DNA from: an uncultured Haemophilus sp.
Lineage (GTDB): Bacteria > Pseudomonadota > Gammaproteobacteria > Enterobacterales > Pasteurellaceae
Assembly: GCF_937976265.1 (NCBI RefSeq)
Contig: NZ_CALJRX010000221.1
Location: 1-6,964, forward strand
DNA: 6,964 nt
Reading direction: 5' to 3'
This document shows, piece by piece, positions 6,419 to 6,964 of this stretch; the stretch's first letter is position 1, and each line of letters opens with the position of its first letter. The notes under the pieces were generated by a model. It made no database searches and had not been told where the DNA came from. It saw nothing but the letters and a program-made list of their open reading frames with translations. Made by a program: the position numbers and the translations under genes.

Positions 6419-6756
6419 TGTAACTTTCCTCTTTGTGCATGCTATTTGGTGAGTATTTAAAATAAGGTTGATTTGCGACTAAATTGAGACAGGTCTTTTA
6501 CATCTCTAACTGAAGATTTTCGAAAATTGCTGATGATTTCAGTTTATCCATTCTTCAATTGGATCTCTACAATTATTTCCAAGGCAAGCCACATTAGATT
6601 TTTTTAATTTAATACTAATAATAAAAATCTCAATGCGCTAAGTTTTGAAGGCTTTTGATTTAAAAGCGCGGTCAAATTTTGAGGTGTTTTTGCAAATCAT
6701 CTTAAAAATTCGACCGCTTGTATTTTTACTTCAATTTAGCAGTGGTAATCCATTGT
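6419..6756. other. Intergenic region upstream of the UbiB-like gene
   Basis: These 338 bases have no credible gene. From left to right they hold the UbiB-like ribosome site (6427-6431), an inverted repeat AACTGAA/TTCAGTT (6508-6514 and 6538-6544) enclosing a perfect 12-base palindrome ATTTTCGAAAAT (6516-6527), an A/T-rich tract (6599-6630), and copy 3 of the uptake-signal repeat. A possible minus-strand promoter is TTGAGA (6628-6633) with TAAATT (6606-6611) at 16-base spacing. It would leave a leader of about 180 bases, and I hold it only weakly. Confidence 0.5.
6663..6724. repeat. Haemophilus USS-type hairpin repeat, copy 3, probable terminator
   Basis: This is the best-formed copy. GCGGTCAAATTTT (6668-6680) faces AAAATTCGACCGC (6705-6717). 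On the minus-strand RNA this is a 13-bp stem with one G-U and a 24-base loop. The right arm contains ACCGCTTGT (6713-6721), the exact complement of ACAAGCGGT, the uptake signal of the other Pasteurellaceae group (Actinobacillus pleuropneumoniae type), while the left arm is one base from the influenzae-type signal. It lies 32 bases beyond the stop of the right-edge gene and probably terminates it. Confidence 0.75.
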
Positions 6757-6964
6757 TTAAATTCGTTTTTTCAATGTCGGCAATATTGCATCCCAAGCGG
6801 TTAAAGCCTCTTTCTCACTGAGTGGCGAACCCTTGGTATTTTTCTCATTGGCACCGAAAGTCATCTTAAATCTCACACTGCCATCCTCTTTTTCCCAAAT
6901 AAATAGATATCGATTTCCCTGCCACTTAACCAGTTTTTCACTGCCGGTCATGCCATTGATGTTG
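6757..6964 (-). CDS. C-terminal part of an unrecognised protein (partial)
   Basis: The minus-strand frame is open from the window edge to TAA at 6757-6759 and gives 68 residues, starting NINGMTGSEK and ending ILPTLKKRI. An ATG at 6949-6951 is possible, but it has no ribosome binding site and the frame continues upstream, so the true start is probably outside the window. The segment is hydrophilic, with WQGNRYLFIWEKEDGS suggesting a beta hairpin and an acidic/basic helix near the end. No membrane segment or signal is seen. I do not recognise the family. CAAGCGGT at 6794-6801 is 8/9 of the Actinobacillus-type uptake signal. The gene runs in the same direction as the UbiB-like gene, but 338 bases and a hairpin repeat separate them. 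Confidence 0.6.
   Translation of the reverse strand, partial: NINGMTGSEKLVKWQGNRYLFIWEKEDGSVRFKMTFGANEKNTKGSPLSEKEALTAWDAILPTLKKRI

Noticed and set aside
1..6964. CRISPR array, tRNA or rRNA genes, or transposase
   Set aside because: I looked for regularly spaced repeats, cloverleaf-like segments and transposase motifs on both strands and saw none. The repeats present are uptake-signal elements only.

Overview
The window looks like a Pasteurellaceae chromosome, most likely a Haemophilus of the influenzae/parainfluenzae/haemolyticus type, with DNA of Neisseria character mixed in. Pointers to Haemophilus are exact copies of the Haemophilus uptake signal AAGTGCGGT at 88-96, 4058-4066 and (reverse) 3811-3819, the AT-rich composition, and a dispersed uptake-signal hairpin repeat present three times. 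Pointers to Neisseria are four exact 10-base Neisseria uptake sequences (GCCGTCTGAA or its complement), at 67-76, 3096-3105, 4671-4680 and 4683-4692, and a conspicuously GC-rich gene remnant at the left (36/60 G+C at 541-600, against 18/60 at 2101-2160). The genus call is an inference from these signals.

Layout. (1) 1-63 is the last 20 codons of an unrecognised plus-strand gene whose stop codon lies inside a Neisseria-type uptake-sequence hairpin (55-76), followed at once by a Haemophilus-type uptake element (87-144). (2) 149-873, minus strand, is a decayed NADH:flavin oxidoreductase (Old Yellow Enzyme family) with no 5' part, two in-frame TAA codons and one frameshift. (3) 1025-2981, minus strand, is a two-gene operon, rloA-rloB: an AAA/ABC-type ATPase followed by a TOPRIM-like RloB protein. 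This pairing is typical of phage-defence ATPase/nuclease systems. A promoter is predicted at 3032-3060. (4) 3096-3222 holds a lone Neisseria uptake sequence and a 34-codon coding-like tail that may be the C-terminus of a lost gene. (5) 3230-4522, minus strand, is an intact DUF4143-type ATP-binding protein with two Haemophilus uptake signals inside it. (6) 4671-4765 is a second composite of Neisseria hairpin plus Haemophilus element. (7) 4778-6418, minus strand, is a UbiB/AarF-family kinase-like membrane protein. (8) 6419-6756 is intergenic and carries the third copy of the repeat. (9) 6757-6964, minus strand, is the 3' end of an unrecognised gene.

All intact genes are on the minus strand. rloA and rloB are clearly co-transcribed and translationally coupled. 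The DUF4143 gene and the UbiB-like gene appear to be separate transcription units divided by hairpins. The most notable features are the twofold occurrence of a Neisseria uptake hairpin 10-11 bases from a Haemophilus uptake element, and the rloAB locus lying between a Neisseria-like gene wreck and a Neisseria uptake sequence. Together they suggest an accessory defence module in a region shaped by exchange between the two genera.
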